Below, piece by piece: positions 32,965 to 43,623 of a DNA stretch of 64,000 bases (positions are counted from its first letter, which is position 1; every line of letters starts with the position of its first letter). The notes below the pieces were generated by a model. It saw nothing but the letters and a program-made list of their open reading frames with translations, searched no databases and was not told the origin of the DNA. This DNA is from Primula veris (lineage: Eukaryota > Streptophyta > Magnoliopsida > Ericales > Primulaceae), in assembly GCA_963682055.1 (NCBI GenBank), contig OY821741.1, positions 17,909,211 to 17,973,210 of the forward strand, written 5' to 3'. Both the position numbers and the translations under genes were made by a program.

Positions 32965-34439
32965 GAATAAATATATAGGATACAAGTATATGTATTTAAT
33001 TTAACTAGACAAATATGAATCTAATACATGTGAAAAGTTATATTATACGTATTTAAAAAATCGAGTACATGTATTTAGAAAATCAAGTACAAGATTTACA
33101 AGTGTGCGAGCTATTACGTACGCGCAAGTTAAATGATATGGTAGCGATCAAAAAAATTAAATTATTGTCGAAGATCTCTTAGATAAATATTTTAAACCGT
33201 TTTAAATTTTATGTAACAATATATATATATATATATATAATTTTTCAGATTTATGTTATTTATTACTATATAAATGTACATTTTCTTAAGGCGGGACAGT
33301 AAAAATTTGTGCAATATCACAATGTGCAAGTTATTTCTATTTATAACTGGTCCCAGAAATTTTTTATTTCTATATAAAATTTATTCATATACGGAATATT
33401 TTTATAGAGGGGTTTTACTGTATTTGTTTCCCATTTTATATTATTTTGTGTTTAGATTCTACGACGTTTGGTTTTCTATTGCTTCCATTTTACTCCTATC
33501 AAATATTTCAATAGACTTCCAATTTTTCGTTACATGTGGACTAAGTGTGGCGTGTACCGACTAAATTAAAGGATGGTGAAACATAAAATAGTTTATAGTA
33601 GAAGACTGGTACAATTATTTAATGGTGTTACATTAAAATAAACGTATGTGAATATCATGAACCAAAAATAAATGGATGTATAATGCCCAGCATCACTAAA
33701 ATAATGAATACGTAACTTATTGTACCTTTAGGACTGGTATATTTTGAAAATTAAAAATTTAATTGGGATGCAATTGTCTACAATAGAAGGCAGTTTATCG
33801 GTTCAGAAATCCCCAGGCAAACATTTCTGCCATCCATACTTTTATTATTTAATTTACGGTTACACATCCTTTCCTGGCACACCAAATTATTAAAATTGGG
33901 ATAATTTTAATTTTAAATTAACTTTTAGATATAGTTATAGCTTTAAAATTCTTATAAAACTTGACCACCACATGATAAAAATAAAATTAGCTATTAGAGT
34001 AAAGAGAACTATTGTTTTTGGCACTCACGTTGAGCTTCAAAAAGACTTGATTAAATACTAAAGACTTATTTTATATTCTCTTTAATCATTCACACCTTGA
34101 TGCTAAATTAGTATCTACTTTTTGAACCATACTATTCAAGGCCCAAGGGGAACAACATTGCTGAAGAGTCTCCAAACAAAACAAGATATATTTGCACGTA
34201 TGTTTTTGCCTAAGAGAATTCATTTTTCCAAGTTCTTTGAAAATTTTCTCTAATTAACTCTCAAGCTGCCTTTAAAGAGAATTTCCATTAGTATTTTCTC
34301 ATCAAATAATTATGTCTTCTCCGACTATATCCTTAACAAGATAATGTTTTAAGTGAACGGATTTATGAATAACAACTATTTCTTTGTGCGACTTGTCTTG
34401 AGTCAAAATATCTTTAATCTAAATACTGTTATCGAGAAT
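32965..34439. other. Intergenic, no gene recognised
   Basis: AT-rich with a (TA)n run at 33222-33240. The 96-residue frame at 33274-33564 shows no recognisable domain and is not called. 34140-34440 has higher complexity but no assignable similarity. Confidence 0.35.
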
Positions 34440-34444
34440 CTAAT

Positions 34445-34971
34445 TGATAGAACATAAAAATTAGACCCGAGTATTCTATTCGGATCTTAATCAGCCCATA
34501 TATCATAACTGGGTATCCAACGCTTAATGGGTTATCACCCCCTATACAAAAAGCCCAAGCCCACTTAACTAGGGACCCATATCTGAAAAAACTCATGAGA
34601 TTGAGACATTTGTCAACATCCTAGGAGGCATAATAGCCTATAAATAGCTAAGTATCCCCCCAAGAAAGAGACCAGAAAATCTATCCAAAAAATATACAGA
34701 GAAGTAGAGAAAAGAGAGAAATTAGTCAAAGCTTATCACATCAAGAAACAAACCGAGCAGAGAAAGAACCGAATACCGAAGAAGAAGGAGAAAGACTAAG
34801 ATGAGAGATCAAATAGTTAAGTCGAGCATGATTGTAAGAAGGAAATTGTAATCCGAACAAGGACAATTGTCGAATAGCAATAAAGATCAAGAAGTGTTCA
34901 TCATTTATTATATATTCAATATTATATCGTTGAAAAACCTAACGCAACCGCTAAAAGTTATGGTTTTATCA
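34445..34971 (+). repeat. 5' LTR of 17-kb Tat element
   Basis: TGATAGAAC...TTTTATCA. TATA box CCTATAAATAGC (34639-34646). Same length as the 3' LTR. Confidence 0.95.
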
Positions 34972-34973
34972 AA

Positions 34974-34993
34974 TGGCGCCGTCTCCGGGAATC
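34974..34993 (+). other. Primer binding site, tRNA-Asp type
   Basis: TGGCGCCGTCTCCGGGAATC two bases after the LTR; close to the complement of the plant tRNA-Asp 3' end. Confidence 0.8.
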
Positions 34994-35050
34994 ATCTAGT
35001 TCCCAACTAGCTTAGATTTCGAATACCAATACTCTACCAGACGAGCGACA

Positions 35051-36495
35051 ATGGTGACCAATGTAGAAGAAATCCACCCCGAGATAGTAGAAACCAATAA
35101 CCAACACGTGCAGATTAGCCAACAAGACCTCGACGATCTACTCGCCATCCGAGATAGATACGAAGCTATCCAGTCCGGAAACCAACCAACAACCTCCAAT
35201 GTCCACCAAGAACAACCGATCGAACAACCCCAACAGCTTGAAGGGATCGTCGAAGAATACCAAACGTCCTCAGAAGACGAACAAGCCTTGCCCGTACTAA
35301 GGCACGCAAGAAGACGCATACCCGGATCCCATGCAGGACCGAGCTCAAGAGTCCCTTTGCCAACAGCCTCGGTCAACTCTGGTGCTCGTGTACAAACAAA
35401 CGAAGCTCACCGGCTTGGCAGGCCCGAGGATCATGCACTCGAACAGTTGTCCCGACTACCGACTCACCCACCAAGGATGATTACACCACCCACGGTGGAA
35501 GTACAACATATTGTTCCGTTAGCCGATGAAGGGAACAACGCCCAACTGCAAGTTTAGCTGGCAGCGTGTATGACGGCCATGGCAGCAGCCGGCATCATAT
35601 TACCGAATAGCCAACCTGCCAATGCAGACAAAGACCCACGTCGTGAAGCGGAAGATTCCGCCTATAGGGCCGCCTTGGAAGCGGCGGGCCGACGACCAGA
35701 TACAGGAGTGCCCCATCAAGGGGGCAACGTTCCGATAACGATCCCTCCAACCTTCGTCCACCCAAACGCTCATACGGAACATATCCTCGACAGAAACCCG
35801 AAGGACGGTAGGTATCCCGAACACATGATCGGGGGAGGATACGGCCCACCACCACAGCAGGGGGGATACACCCCCCCTACCAAGCCACGGATGAAGCGTT
35901 CCAACAGGCTTGGAACGTATGCCAAGAAACCCCATCTGCCGAACAGATCATGCGGTACCGCAACCCTGTGGGGTTCGTCATCCCCGAGTTCAGGCTCTAT
36001 GATGGGAGGAGTTGTCCCATAGACCATCTGAGGCACTACAAGACGAAGATGGAGCTGTGGAGTGATGACCATGCACTTATGTGCAAGTTTTTCAAAAACA
36101 GTTTGGGCCAAGAGGCTTCGTCATGGTACCATAACTTACCACGGGGCTCTATAAGAGACTGGGCGGAGCTGCTAAGAGCGTACTCCACCCGATACGCTGC
36201 TCATCGGAAGAAGAAGGTTAGCATTGAAACCCTTCTAAAAATGACGATGATGCCAAATGAAAGGCTCAACGACTACTGCATACGTTTTATCGACGTAGCA
36301 AACCAGATTCCACAGTACGCCAATAATATAGCCATCCAGAACTTTATCAATTCCATCCCTAATGGATATTGGGCGAGAAGGAAGTTCATAGGCAAAAACT
36401 TTCCGACCACTGATTCCCTGCTAGCCTATTGTACCCACCTCACCGATAAAAACGACGAACTGCGTATCCTCAACCGAACTCTACCAAGAAGATAA
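35051..36495 (+). pseudogene. Tat gag (N-terminus and capsid), interrupted
   Basis: It starts at the ATG 57 bases past the primer site. Residues 1-168 are an acidic/Gln-rich N-terminus ending at a TAG (35555-35557), where the minus-strand copy has a Gln codon. A GGGYGPPPQQGGYTPP segment ends in a C7 run near 35870, where one extra C shifts the frame. The capsid core resumes at about 35880-36495 with FVIPEFRLYDG, HLRHYKTKMELW, WYHNLPRGSI and YWARRKFIGK, ending at a TAA after the PRR block. Same domain order as 5776-7526. Confidence 0.85.
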
Positions 36496-37599
36496 TCGGT
36501 CCGAGAGGCACAGGTGGGTCGCAAAAGAGTTAGAAATAACCAGGGAGAAACATTCCAACCGACCAGAAAGGACAAAGGTCCCGAGGTCCATAGCAGGGTA
36601 GAGCGACCACGAGAACCTGAGCCCAAACCGCTCCAGATCGCATACCCAACACCGGCCAACGAACATAAACCACTCCAGCTCACCTACCCTATACCATCCA
36701 AGCAGTCACAACAAGGCCGATTCCAGGGAGGGGAAAAGCATGTGAGCTTCGAACCGGTCGAATTGAGATACTCTTTCAACCTGTCTGCTGAAGATATCCT
36801 TAAGAATATCCGCAGACAAAGCTGGTATTCACGACCAGAGCCGCTCGCTACCCCCACTGAGCATAGAGATCCCAAGCTTTTTTGCGCCTATCACGAGGAC
36901 TACGGACACCTCACCGAGCACTGCCGTAACCTGCGGTGGAAAATGAACCTGTGGGGCGATGCGGGATACCTGGTCAAGTTCATCAAAGGCGCCGGAAATA
37001 AAGGCAAACAACTGGCCATTGAGGGAGCCGACAACCGGCAAGGCAAAACGATCAACGTCGTTCATATGTCTAGACCCAAGGGCACGGGTGGGGAACGATC
37101 GCGACAACGACAACTGACGCACTTTGGCCAGGTAGCCAAGGCGTCACAGGCGTCAACCTCCAAACGACAATGCACACCACGACGACATACGCCCATCTCC
37201 TTCTCGGATCTGGACGAAGAAGGGGTGATTTACCCCCACGGGGACGCCATCAACCTCCGTGTTCAAATCGGCCTTGACACGGTCAGCAGGGTGCTTGTCG
37301 ACCAAGGAGCCTGTTGTGATATCATGTACATAGAGCTTTTCGACAAGATGGAACTCAAGATGCAAGATCTACAACCTACCGATGTCACACTGATCGGATT
37401 CATCTCCGAGACGACTAAACCGTTAGGAAAGATCGTCCTCAGTGTCACAACTGGAACCGTGTCAGTTCCCGTGGAGTTCTTAGTGGTCAACGACAACTCC
37501 GGCCACAACGCAATCTTGGGACGACCCTGGCTGCACGCCATGAAGGCCATACCCTCGACCTACCACCAAAAAGTCAAATACCCAAATGATAGGGGATAG
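36496..37599 (+). pseudogene. Tat gag zinc knuckle and aspartic protease
   Basis: A 361-residue frame. About 110-140 hold CAYHEDYGHLTEHC, a CX2HX4HX4C knuckle typical of Tat/Athila gag. About 220-350 are the protease, with VLVDQGACCDIMY at the active site, TKPLGKIVLSV and NAILGRPWLHAM. The active site reads DQG rather than DTG/DSG, as in the other Tat copy. It is bounded on both sides by stops (36493-36495 and 37597-37599) that sit at Glu codons in the relative. Translation as part of one polyprotein is not possible in this copy. Confidence 0.82.
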
Positions 37600-39328
37600 A
37601 TCGAGACAGCCAGAGGATGTCAGGAAGATTCACGACGCTGTGAGGACATTACCGCGGCTCTTCAAAAACAGCTGAGCGTTGTCGAACAACCCACCAGCAC
37701 AAAGAAGCTGATCAACCAAATAGCCAAAACCGAGAGGGTTGTTGAAGAACAAGTAGGAGAAACACTTAGGAAGGTGTATATCCCGGATACTGACGAGGAG
37801 CACTACTTCCTCCTCGGTGACAACCTACCAAAAAAGGAATCCGAAGAGTTAGCGACAAGTGTCAACGATTGATAAATTCGCCTGGAGTCCAAAAGATATG
37901 CCAGGCCTAGACCCTAAAACGGCATGTCACCATCTAAGTGTTAACGCTGAGTACAAGCCGATAGCTCAGAGGAGCAGAAAAGTATCAGTACAGCACAGAT
38001 CCGCTATAATTGCTGAAGTCCAAAAGCTGTTGGAGGCCGGAGCCATAAGGGAGGTCTTCTATCCAAAATGGTTATCCAATCCCGTCATCGTCCCTAAGAA
38101 GAACGGAAAGGAGAGGGTCTGTATAGACTTCACCAATCTCAGCAAAGCCTGCCCGAGGGACCACTTTTCCCTTCCAAGGATTGATCAATTGGTGGACGCG
38201 ACTGCGGGAGCAGAACGGATGACCTTCCTTGACGCATATTCAGGGTACCACCAAATTCCCCTCGCCCACGAAGATCAAGAAAAGACGTCGTTTATATCGC
38301 CTTTAGGAAACTATTGCTATACGGTAATGCCGTTCGGCCTACGCAACGCGGGAGCAACATACCAAAGGATGATAACGAAGGTATGCCGAGAGCACATAGG
38401 GAAGACCATGGAGGTATATATAGACGACATGGTCATCAAAAGCGAAAAGGCCACATCCCACATTCAAGATATCAAAGACGTCTTCCGAACTTTGGGCGAG
38501 CACAAACTCAAACTCAATGCGAGCAAGTGTGCATTCGGCATCAGCAAAGGAAAGTTCCTGGGGCACATGGTCAGCCGACAAGGAATAGAGGCTAATCCCG
38601 ATCAGATCACAGCTCTTCGGAATCTAGCATCGCCCAAAAATAAGAAACAGGTACAAGAGCTCACGGGAATGATGGCCGCATTGAACAGGTTCATCAGCCG
38701 ATCCGCAGACAAGGGACGGCCATTTTTTGAATCACTCAAGAAGGATAGAAAATTCGTGTGGGACCCGGAATGTGAAGCTTCTTTCAACAACCTCAAAGAG
38801 TACTTAAGGATGCTGCCACTGTTAGTCAGGCCGAACAAAGGAGATATTCTGGCTTGCTACCTAGCAGTTTCCACTATAGCTGTGAGCGCGGTTATCCTAA
38901 GAGAAGAAGGTCGCGAACAATTCCCTATCTACTTCATCAGCAAAACTCTGGTCGAAGCCGAAACACGTTACTTACCCTTGGAAAAGCTGTGCTTGGCATT
39001 GGTCGTCACGACCAGAAAGTTGCCGCACTATTTCATAGCTCATCAGGTTCAAGTATACACGAAATTCCATATTGAAGAATCGCTTCGACGGACCGACATT
39101 AGTGGCAGAGTGGCCGCATGGGGGGTCGAGTTATCCCAATTTCATATCGAGTTCACACCCCGACATGCTATAAAGGGACATGTCTTGGCCGATTTCGTCG
39201 CAGAATTCACCGAAGGGTATGACGAGCCCATGGCTGTATCGCCCCAATCACACTGGCAGATACATGTCGATGGATCAGCCACCAAGGACGGATCGGGAGC
39301 GGGGATCGTCCTCAAATCTAGAGAGTGA
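37600..39328 (+). pseudogene. Tat reverse transcriptase and gypsy RNase H
   Basis: The pre-RT linker (37600-37858) is in a different frame from RT and joins by a frameshift near 37860. RT: LLEAGAIREVFYPKWLSNP, VCIDFTNLSKACPRD, FLDAYSGYHQIPLA, YCYTVMPFGLRNAG, the catalytic VYIDDMV, KCAFGISKGKFLGH. RNase H: ILREEGREQFPIYFISKTL, LPLEKLCLALV and RHAIKGHVLADFVAEF. The aRNH begins (WQIHVDGSATKDGSGAG) before a TGA at 39326-39328, where the relative has Gly. RT is the best-kept part of this pol. Confidence 0.88.
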
Positions 39329-41053
39329 GCGATCATAGAGAAGAGCATTAAGCTAGGTTTCCGAGCTACCAACAATGAGGCAGAGTACGAAGCCATGATA
39401 AACGGCATGCTCATTGCCCGGTCCCTCGGATGCTCCCACCTAACTGCAAGTTCCGACTCAATGCTGATCGTAAACCAATCCAACGGCGAATACCAAGCCA
39501 AAGATGACAGAATAATCCTCTACCAAGAGAAGGTTCAAAGCTTGATGGAAACCTTCGAACAGTGCGAGTTGATAAGAATCAATCGCACCGAAAACGCACA
39601 TGCCGATGCCCTGGCCACCCTAGCCTCGACATTGACATTAACCGACACTCGGTCGATTACAGTGGAATTACTACCGACCCCAAGCATAACCAAAAGAATA
39701 GACCGAATAGCTTCAGTACAATACGAACTAGGCTGGATGGACGACATGATTCACTATCTGCGCAACGGAACCCTCCCGGCAGATAAGATAAAGGCTTTGA
39801 AAATTACGAGAAAGGCTCCTCGTTTCTGGCGGTCTAACAACGACAAACTGTACAAATCCAGCTACCAAGGACCCCATCTTCTGTGTGTCCGGCCCGAAAT
39901 GCAGCTACCGATCTTGGAGGAAATCCACGAAGGATCCTGCGGAGCACACATCAAAGGGAGGTCCCTTGCCAACAAAGCAATCACACAAGGATATTGGTGG
40001 CCATATATCAAACGAGACGCCGATGTATACGTCCAACGTTGCGACAAGTGCCAACGATTCGCCAAGATACCTCGGCTACCATCATCTATGATGAACCCGG
40101 TATCGGCACCATGGCCATTCGCATAATGGGAGATTGATATAGTCGGGAAGCTTCCTAAAGCACCCGGCAGCGTCGAATATCTGATTGTGGCGACGGACTA
40201 CTTCACCAAATGGGTTGAGGCTAAACCTCTCCGCGAAATTAAAGCCAGTAATGTCAAACAGTTCATCTGGGAGCACATCATCACAAGGTTCGGTATACCG
40301 TACGCCATCGTCGCAGACAATGGCACCCAGTTCAAAGAAACCAACTTGCAGCTTTGGTACGAAGAACTCGGTATCCGAAAGTTCTACTCGACGCCAACAT
40401 ACCCACAGGGAAACAGACAAGCAAAGATATCAAACCGAACTGTCCTAGATGGCATCAAGACAACCCTCGAACAAGCAAAGGGGAGATGGCCCGAGCGGCT
40501 ACTCAACGTCTTATGGTCGTGCCGAACTACACCGAAGACGGGCACCAAAGAAACCCCGTTCAGCTTAGCATACGGCGTCGAGGCCGTCATACCAACAGAA
40601 ATTGGGCTACCCACACTACGCACAACTTTAGTCGAGCAAGGAAACAATGAACAAAGAATGAGAGAGGAACTCGACATGGTAGACGAGAAACGAGAGATAG
40701 CAGCTCTTACACTAGCGAAGTATCAACAAGGCGTTAAGCAAACGTATGACAAGAGGGTGAAAGGGACCAAAGAGTTTATGGTCGGAGAATTGGTGCTGCG
40801 ACGAGTAACGGTCTATACCCGCAATGAAATACATGGCAAATTAAGCCCCACCTGGGAGGGACCATACGAGATCGTCAAGAGAACAAGCTCGGATACCTAT
40901 AAACTCAAAAGTGTTCTGTTCGAAAATAGCAGAAGGGAGAAGAATTCCTGGAATGTGGCTAACCTAAAAAAGTACTACATATATGCCACCTTATCAGTAC
41001 AAATACAGGTGCCACCTTACCCATCCTGCTTAATGACATTGTCTTTTGAGTAA
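39329..41053 (+). pseudogene. Tat archaeal-type RNase H and integrase
   Basis: aRNH continues with TNNEAEYEA, SSDSMLIVNQ and NAHADALATLA, so all four acidic residues are kept. The integrase zinc finger has HEGSCGAH and CDKCQRF. A TAA (40124-40126) falls at a Gln codon just before the core. The core has IDIVGKLP and VADNGTQF, but the third catalytic position is Lys (RQAKISN) instead of Glu. A GELVLRRVT-type tail and NVANLKKYY close the frame. Loss of the catalytic Glu together with the stop shows this integrase is dead. Confidence 0.88.
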
Positions 41054-41080
41054 ATAAAACATTTTATCATGCTGTCTAAC
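41048..41080 (+). promoter_or_regulatory. Possible poly(A) signal after Tat pol
   Basis: TGAGTAAATAAAACATTTT overlaps the pol stop and holds AATAAA, conserved with the equivalent position behind integrase at 1476-1505. Confidence 0.45.
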
Positions 41081-41090
41081 GAGTGCAGCT

Positions 41091-41745
41091 GAAATTCCCA
41101 AACGGCATGCCTACGGGTAGGCCTAGGAATACTATGAAATTCCCAAACGGCCCTTGTGCCTAGGAATACTATGAAATTCCCAAACGGCATGCCTACGGGT
41201 AGGCCTAGGAATACTATGAAATTCCCAAACGGCCCTTGTGCCTAGGAATACTATGAAATTCCCAAACGGCATGCCTACGGGTAGGCCTAGGAATACTATG
41301 AAATTCCCAAACGGCCCTTGTGCCTAGGAACACTATGAAATTCCCAAACGGCATGCCTACGTGTAGGCCTAGGAATACTATGAAATTCCCAAACGGCCCT
41401 TGTGCCTAGGAATACTATGAAATTCCCAAACGGCATGCCTACGGGTAGGCCTAGGAATTCTATGAAATTCCCAAACGACCCTTGTGCCTAGGAATACTAT
41501 GAAATTCCCAAACGGCATGCCTACGGGTAGGCCTAGGAATACTATGAAATTCCCAAACGGCATGCCCACGGGTAGGCCTAGGAATACTATGAAATTTCCA
41601 AACGGCCTTTGTGCCTAGGAATACTATGAAATTCCCAAACGGCCCTTGTGCCTAGGAATACTATGAAATTCCCAAACGGCATGCCTACGGGTAGGCCTAG
41701 GAATACTATGAAATTCCCAAATGGCTCTTGTGCCTAGGAATGCTC
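41091..41745. repeat. Tandem array of alternating 45- and 37-bp units with hairpins
   Basis: About 16 units sharing GAAATTCCCAAACGGC and CCTAGGAATACTAT. Long units carry GCATGCCTACGGGTAGGC, which contains the hairpin GCCTAC-GG-GTAGGC; short units carry CCTTGTGCC. They mostly alternate long-short, with one long-long and one short-short step. Each unit junction also forms GGAAT(N8)ATTCC. The array sits between the stops of sense pol (41053) and the antisense gene (42010). Confidence 0.92.
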
Positions 41746-42009
41746 AAGATTTCTAGCATACACAGGTATATATAAATAATAAAAAAAAAGAGGACAATAT
41801 GCATCAAACAAATTGAAAGAAGGTTCTGGCCGTATTACGGAGACAATAAAGTACCAAACGAAGAAATCAGCAAAGAAAAATCAATCCAATCAATGAAATA
41901 TCAATACGACAATGAGAAAATCCGAAAAACAGGAAGAAAGTAATGAAACGAATAGTCCTCGCCCGCATTACGGAGGCAACAAGATACAACCAACCACAAC
42001 GAAAGTAAT
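41746..42009 (-). other. Conserved 3' flank of antisense gene
   Basis: The minus strand holds the same two CTCCGTAATrCGG motifs as 189-447, the distal one with TTCGTTTGGTACTTT. Probably the 3' untranslated end of the antisense transcript. Confidence 0.6.
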
Positions 42010-42642
42010 TTAAGAACTACTACATGAGGAGCAAGACGGCAACTGACCGAGCTCTACCTCTTCGTCATCCGTCGCCGTATCCCCATCGGTCTCCTCGCCA
42101 TCAAAACGCTCCTCAGAAATAAGGGCATCAAAGTTGGTCGTGTGAGCACCAACGCATGCCAGCGTCTTAAGCCGCGCGGAGAACTCGGCTACTTTAGCGA
42201 TCTCGTGAACATCTGAGGCCGCTTTACGGCGAGCATCGTCGAAGGGAAGCTTACGAGCTTCGATCGTAGCCGCAGAAGCATCGAATCTGGATCGCGACAG
42301 GCGGAAATACTTCACCAAAATATTGGCTTGGGTTACCAGCGACTTTAGTTTACCGAGGTACTTTTCCTTTACACGCCAATACCGATCTAAACGACGCTCC
42401 TGAACCTCAACAACATGCTCGGCACGACGAACATATTCGCGAAAAGAGGACGCCTGGATTTTCAACTTGGCCCTAAGTCGGGCGCACTGATCGACCAACT
42501 TGACGTTTTTGCCCATTAAAACGATGTAAGGCCACTTGGCATGCCCTTCACTAGCCGCACCAGATGAGACCTCGTCCCGGGCAACACCAGTAGGTCCTAG
42601 CCCCGGACTAATTAGGCATGGAGAACCAGCCTGGTGCGACAT
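42010..42642 (-). CDS. Antisense ORF 1, coiled-coil protein
   Basis: 210 residues, antisense to the retrotransposon. It is mostly helical and basic, with heptad-like stretches (VDQCARLRAKLKI; RAEHVVEVQERRLDRYWRVKEKYLGKLKSL), then an acidic tail DTATDDEEVELGQ and a Ser/Cys-rich end. The ATG lies about 14 bases after a polypyrimidine tract and TTTTAG, so a 5'-UTR intron is likely, with a TATA box at 42783-42792. Its C-terminus is conserved in the other Tat copy (1-188). Antisense ORFs behind pol are known in Tat elements; their function is unknown. Confidence 0.7.
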   Translation of the reverse strand: MSHQAGSPCLISPGLGPTGVARDEVSSGAASEGHAKWPYIVLMGKNVKLVDQCARLRAKLKIQASSFREYVRRAEHVVEVQERRLDRYWRVKEKYLGKLKSLVTQANILVKYFRLSRSRFDASAATIEARKLPFDDARRKAASDVHEIAKVAEFSARLKTLACVGAHTTNFDALISEERFDGEETDGDTATDDEEVELGQLPSCSSCSSS

Positions 42643-42782
42643 AGTAGCATGTGCCTAAAACAAAAAACAAAAAAAAAAGGGGAAGAAAGAAAGAAATGAA
42701 TACTCAGCCGCAAATATAGAAGAGACAGGGATATCTTATCAAACAAAGGAAAGAAAAGACACGAAAGTAGAAGAACGAAGAT

Positions 42783-42792
42783 TTTTTATATA
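42783..42792 (-). promoter_or_regulatory. TATA box for antisense ORF 1
   Basis: TATATAAAAAA on the minus strand, about 140 bases before the start codon with an inferred intron between. Confidence 0.5.
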
Positions 42793-42831
42793 CAAGCTAC
42801 AAATAAAATGACAAAACAAGCTACACAATCA

Positions 42832-43404
42832 TCAATCTGATAACCCATCAACAGACGCTGAGGTCTCTACGGCGTCAGCAAAATAGATATCTCGCAATGA
42901 GACAATTTGAGTCCCCAAACATTCCTCTACGACCGCCTCTACTCGGTTCAAGGGAGCCGTGGTCTCAGTTACCCCGGCCATAGCATCACCCATGCGCTCT
43001 GCCCGGGCAACACCACGCATCCCTTTTACATGATCGAGCACCCCTAATGCGCGACTTCGGGCCCAATACGCTCTGGCAAAGGATAGCAACAGGTCCGCGT
43101 CTTCGAAAACGGCCCCTAGAACCAAGTTTAAGCTCGTCACCCGGCCTCGGGCTTCATCACGAGAGCGCCGCAGCGCACCAAGAAGCTCTTTATCCTTTCC
43201 CTTATTTGCCGTATAGTATGCGGTCTTCTTACTGAACCTCTCTCCCAAGTCACGTAATCGAATCGACAAATTTGAAATATGAATATTCAAACCATCGATT
43301 TCACGCCGAGCAGAATTCAGTTCAGAGGTTAGGGACGCGTTCGCTTTTTCAAGACCGTTTATACCATCGCCTACGCTACGACTAGGCGAGGTCCGGGCCA
43401 CCAT
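42832..43404 (-). CDS. Antisense ORF 2, coiled-coil protein
   Basis: 190 residues from an ATG at 43404 (MVARTSPSR) to a TGA. A CATCTTGTCAG acceptor-like site lies 30 bases upstream, so part of the leader may be spliced. About residues 18-70 form a coiled coil (LEKANASLTSELNSARREIDGLNIHI); the C-terminal half is mixed helical. No known domain. It lies in line with ORFs 1 and 3 and shares their orientation. Confidence 0.6.
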   Translation of the reverse strand: MVARTSPSRSVGDGINGLEKANASLTSELNSARREIDGLNIHISNLSIRLRDLGERFSKKTAYYTANKGKDKELLGALRRSRDEARGRVTSLNLVLGAVFEDADLLLSFARAYWARSRALGVLDHVKGMRGVARAERMGDAMAGVTETTAPLNRVEAVVEECLGTQIVSLRDIYFADAVETSASVDGLSD

Positions 43405-43623
43405 GGCAAGGGGATTAACGGGTACCTGACAAGATGTTTTTACATCCTTCAAAAGACGACAACCCACAAACAGGGGAATTAACAAGGACAGTCAAACAGA
43501 AAGAAAACATAGCACTTATATTATCATTTCTCAAAAGAATATCTTTCTAGTTACAAAAGAGACCCATAATTCGGGTAACAAAAGACTTTACGCTAAGATA
43601 CAGAAAATATTACAAGTAAATGG

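Noticed and set aside
33274..33564. 96-residue plus-strand frame
   Set aside because: Phe/Tyr-rich translation of AT-rich DNA; no domain, no promoter context.
41378..41569. Repeat-coded protein with MGMPFGNFIVFLG units
   Set aside because: It is only the hairpin array read on the minus strand; units vary in frame-disrupting ways elsewhere in the array.
41091..41745. CRISPR-like array
   Set aside because: Regular units, but no unique spacers; the repeat is a plain tandem array in a eukaryotic retrotransposon.
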